21,930 nt of DNA, taken from the NCBI GenBank assembly GCA_020025795.1, contig JAHHRK010000015.1, positions 1 to 21,930 on the forward strand, written 5' to 3'. Below are positions 20,623 to 21,930 of this stretch, one piece after another. This DNA is from Faecalibacterium sp. (GTDB lineage Bacteria > Bacillota > Clostridia > Oscillospirales > Ruminococcaceae). Position numbers and translations under genes: made by a program. The notes beneath the pieces are model-generated. The model made no database searches and was not told the DNA's origin. It was given only the letters and a program-made list of their open reading frames with translations. Position 1 is the first letter of the stretch; every line of letters begins with the position of its first letter.

Positions 20623-20994
20623 ATGGCTTCTGAGAAGATCACTGGCATCATTGATGCTGTCAAGGAACTGTCCGTTCTGGAACTGAAGGAACTGATTGAC
20701 ACCTACTGCGAAGAGTTCGGCGTTTCCGCTGTTGCTGCTGCTCCCGCTGCTGCTGCTGCTGCTGCTCCCGCTGAGGAAGAGAAGACCGAGTTCGACGTCA
20801 TCCTGGCTGACGTTGGCGCAAGCAAGATGCAGGTCATCAAGGTCCTGAAGGAGATCACCGGCCTGGGCCTGAAGGAGTCCAAGGAGATCGTTGACAACGC
20901 TCCCAAGGCTGTCAAGGAAGGCGCTTCCAAGGCTGACGCTGAGGAAATGAAGAAGAAGCTGGAAGAGGTTGGCGCTAAGGTTGAGCTGAAGTAA
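20623..20994 (+). CDS. rplL: 50S ribosomal protein L7/L12
   Basis: 123 residues. N-terminal dimerisation domain ('KITGIIDAVKELSVLELKELIDTYCEEFGV'), Ala-rich hinge made largely of GCT codons (about 38-51), C-terminal factor-binding domain 'EFDVILADVGASKMQVIKVLKEITGLGLKESKEIVDNAPKAVKEGASKADAEEMKKKLEEVGAKVELK'. Present in several copies on L10; recruits translational GTPases. ATG 20623 with GGAGG 8 nt upstream. Last gene of rplJ-rplL. Confidence 0.97.
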   Translation: MASEKITGIIDAVKELSVLELKELIDTYCEEFGVSAVAAAPAAAAAAAPAEEEKTEFDVILADVGASKMQVIKVLKEITGLGLKESKEIVDNAPKAVKEGASKADAEEMKKKLEEVGAKVELK

Positions 20995-21028
20995 TTCAGT
21001 TTCCCTGCTAACGGAATCTAAGATTCTC

Positions 21029-21060
21029 AGCCCGCTGTGCGAAAGCATGGCGGGCTTTTT
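21029..21060 (+). terminator. Terminator of rplJ-rplL
   Basis: 12-bp stem (21029-21040 with 21045-21056, two G-U pairs) capped by a GAAA tetraloop and followed by T5. The next ~145 bases (21061-21207) contain no gene I can support. Confidence 0.92.
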
Positions 21061-21207
21061 GTTTTATTGGAATCGCTTGTTTTATTAAGAACGGTGCGGC
21101 AGATGCTGTCAGCCCATGAAAGAAAGCACTGTACGGTATTTTACTGTAAGCATAAGGAAAACAATTACTGAACACAAAGTGCTTTTACAGACGAGAAAAA
21201 AGCAATG

Positions 21208-21244
21208 AAAAAAGGACGTATCGGAAAACCGATACGTCCTTTTT
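21208..21244. terminator. Bidirectional terminator
   Basis: Perfect 16-bp stem, 21209-21224 with 21229-21244, AAAA loop, six A at left and T5 at right. Ends the minus-strand lipoprotein gene and backs up the ribosomal operon. Confidence 0.92.
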
Positions 21245-21295
21245 GTATATGCTTTCTACGGTGCAATTACAAAGTACAAACAGAGAAAAGCCGAT

Positions 21296-21682
21296 TTATA
21301 TAGCTTCCCACACATCCGCAGCAACATTTGCGGCAGGATTATCCTTATAAAAATGCTGGCCATCCTTTGATACAGCAAAGGATGCAAATCGTCTGCCATC
21401 CACCATATCACCATTCTCTGCAAATTCGGGTACACTGGCAAAGCATAACGTTACCACATAGCAGTCGTTTTCCTCAATTTCTATTTCCGTGATGGATTCT
21501 TTATCCCATTCCAGCTGCTGCCCGTCTTCCAGCTGCAGCCCATCTTGAATCAAATGGGTGGCAATCAGATGATCTTCCAATTTTGCTACCGCATGGTCTG
21601 CGTCCAGAATCGCAGAACTGCCACAGCCCACCAATGCAAACACCAGAACGAATGCGAGTACGAATGAGAACAATTTTTTCAT
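21296..21682 (-). CDS. Small lipoprotein of unknown function
   Basis: 128 residues. Signal peptide 'MKKLFSFVLAFVLVFALVGC' with lipobox LVGC and lipidated Cys20, so a membrane-anchored extracytoplasmic protein. The mature part is acidic with 'LEDGQQLEWDKESITEIEIEENDCYVVTLCFA' and 'GRRFASFAVSKDGQHFYKDN', a short beta-rich domain reminiscent of small Clostridial surface proteins that end in an 'F.VS.DG..Y..N' strand; no family named. AAAGGAG lies 7-8 nt before ATG 21682. Own promoter and terminator, so monocistronic. Confidence 0.85.
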   Translation of the reverse strand: MKKLFSFVLAFVLVFALVGCGSSAILDADHAVAKLEDHLIATHLIQDGLQLEDGQQLEWDKESITEIEIEENDCYVVTLCFASVPEFAENGDMVDGRRFASFAVSKDGQHFYKDNPAANVAADVWEAI

Positions 21683-21721
21683 AAAAGCACACTCCTTTTC
21701 AAGTTCTGATTGGATGAGCTG

Positions 21722-21751
21722 AGTATAGCATAGAGAAAACGAAAATGTCTA
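21722..21751 (-). promoter_or_regulatory. Promoter of the small lipoprotein gene
   Basis: Minus strand TAGACA (21751-21746), 18 nt, TATACT (21727-21722) preceded by TGC. Confidence 0.6.
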
Positions 21752-21781
21752 CCAATCGTGAAAAAGTGGATCCGGGTAAAT

Positions 21782-21820
21782 AAAAAGCAGCCACAAAGCC
21801 CAATGGCTCTGTGACTGCTG
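21782..21820 (-). terminator. Terminator of the gene entering from the right edge
   Basis: Interrupted stem GCAG/CTGC, CACA/TGTG, AGCC/GGCT with loop CAAT. On the minus strand it is followed by U5 (plus AAAAA at 21782-21786). Lies about 40 nt after the stop at 21860. Confidence 0.75.
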
Positions 21821-21859
21821 ATTTTAGTATCTTAGATGATCTTATCGTGTGCGTTACAA

Positions 21860-21930
21860 TCAATGGCGGTAGACACGATTGGATTTCTTTTTCTCGTAGG
21901 CGCTCTTCATGAAGAAAATCAGATACACCA
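21860..21930 (-). CDS. C-terminal end of a gene outside the window, possibly a membrane protein
   Basis: Minus-strand frame open from the window edge to TGA at 21862-21860, giving 22 residues, VYLIFFMKSAYEKKKSNRVYRH. A hydrophobic run followed by a basic tail would suit the cytoplasmic end of a transmembrane protein. Support comes from the downstream terminator; there is too little sequence to name it. Confidence 0.5.
   Translation of the reverse strand, partial: VYLIFFMKSAYEKKKSNRVYRH

Overview
The window looks like a chromosomal segment of a low-to-mid GC gut Clostridium-group Firmicute, most likely an Oscillospirales/Ruminococcaceae member of the Faecalibacterium-Subdoligranulum-Gemmiger kind. 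That placement is inference: it rests on strong AGGAGG-type ribosome binding sites, sigma-A promoters (often with an extended -10), the Firmicute order rpmG-secE-nusG-rplK-rplA-rplJ-rplL, a C-type MetG with a fused tRNA-binding domain, and the style of the small accessory genes. No mobile element, CRISPR array, tRNA or rRNA was recognised.

Layout. 1-791 (-): start of an oligopeptide-type ABC solute-binding lipoprotein, diverging from a murD-GNAT pair and a PLP lyase of the 'aluminium resistance'/methionine gamma-lyase family (952-4395, +). 4460-5634 (-): a small membrane protein coupled to a TfoX-N protein, then a ferredoxin. 5738-6079 (+): an ArsC/Spx-like protein lacking its catalytic Cys. 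6153-7190 (-): threonine aldolase family enzyme. 7355-8182 (+): membrane-anchored protein of unknown function. 8260-11306 (-): metG-tatD-small ORF operon. 11307-12841: a 1.5 kb stretch without ordinary genes (see below). 12842-14644 (-): argS. 14786-17154 (-): ddl-murI-DUF1934 operon. 17522-20994 (+): rpmG-secE-nusG, rplK-rplA and rplJ-rplL, with an L1-type leader before rplK and an L10 leader with attenuator before rplJ. 21296-21930 (-): a small lipoprotein and the tail of a further gene.

Functional links. murD, murI and ddl supply peptidoglycan precursors: D-Glu made by MurI is added by MurD, and Ddl makes D-Ala-D-Ala. metG and argS charge tRNAs, and the + strand block supplies ribosomal stalk proteins, NusG and SecE. 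Convergent gene pairs are separated by bidirectional hairpin terminators.

The most unusual element is a minus-strand transcription unit of about 0.9 kb (about 12511 down to 11597). It has its own extended -10 promoter, no normal gene, and two tandem terminators that insulate it from metG. It contains a 5' domain closed by a long-range helix and two diverged direct copies of a module of about 205-215 nt. Hairpins at equivalent positions are kept in both copies although their sequences differ, and one possible pseudoknot helix shows a compensatory change. Unexpectedly, each module also carries SD-start-stop cassettes that keep start, frame and stop between the copies, including minimal two-codon ORFs (AUG UAC UAG and AUG UUC UAG). 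It is either a large ornate structured RNA of a class I cannot name with certainty, or a translated micro-ORF array, or both.
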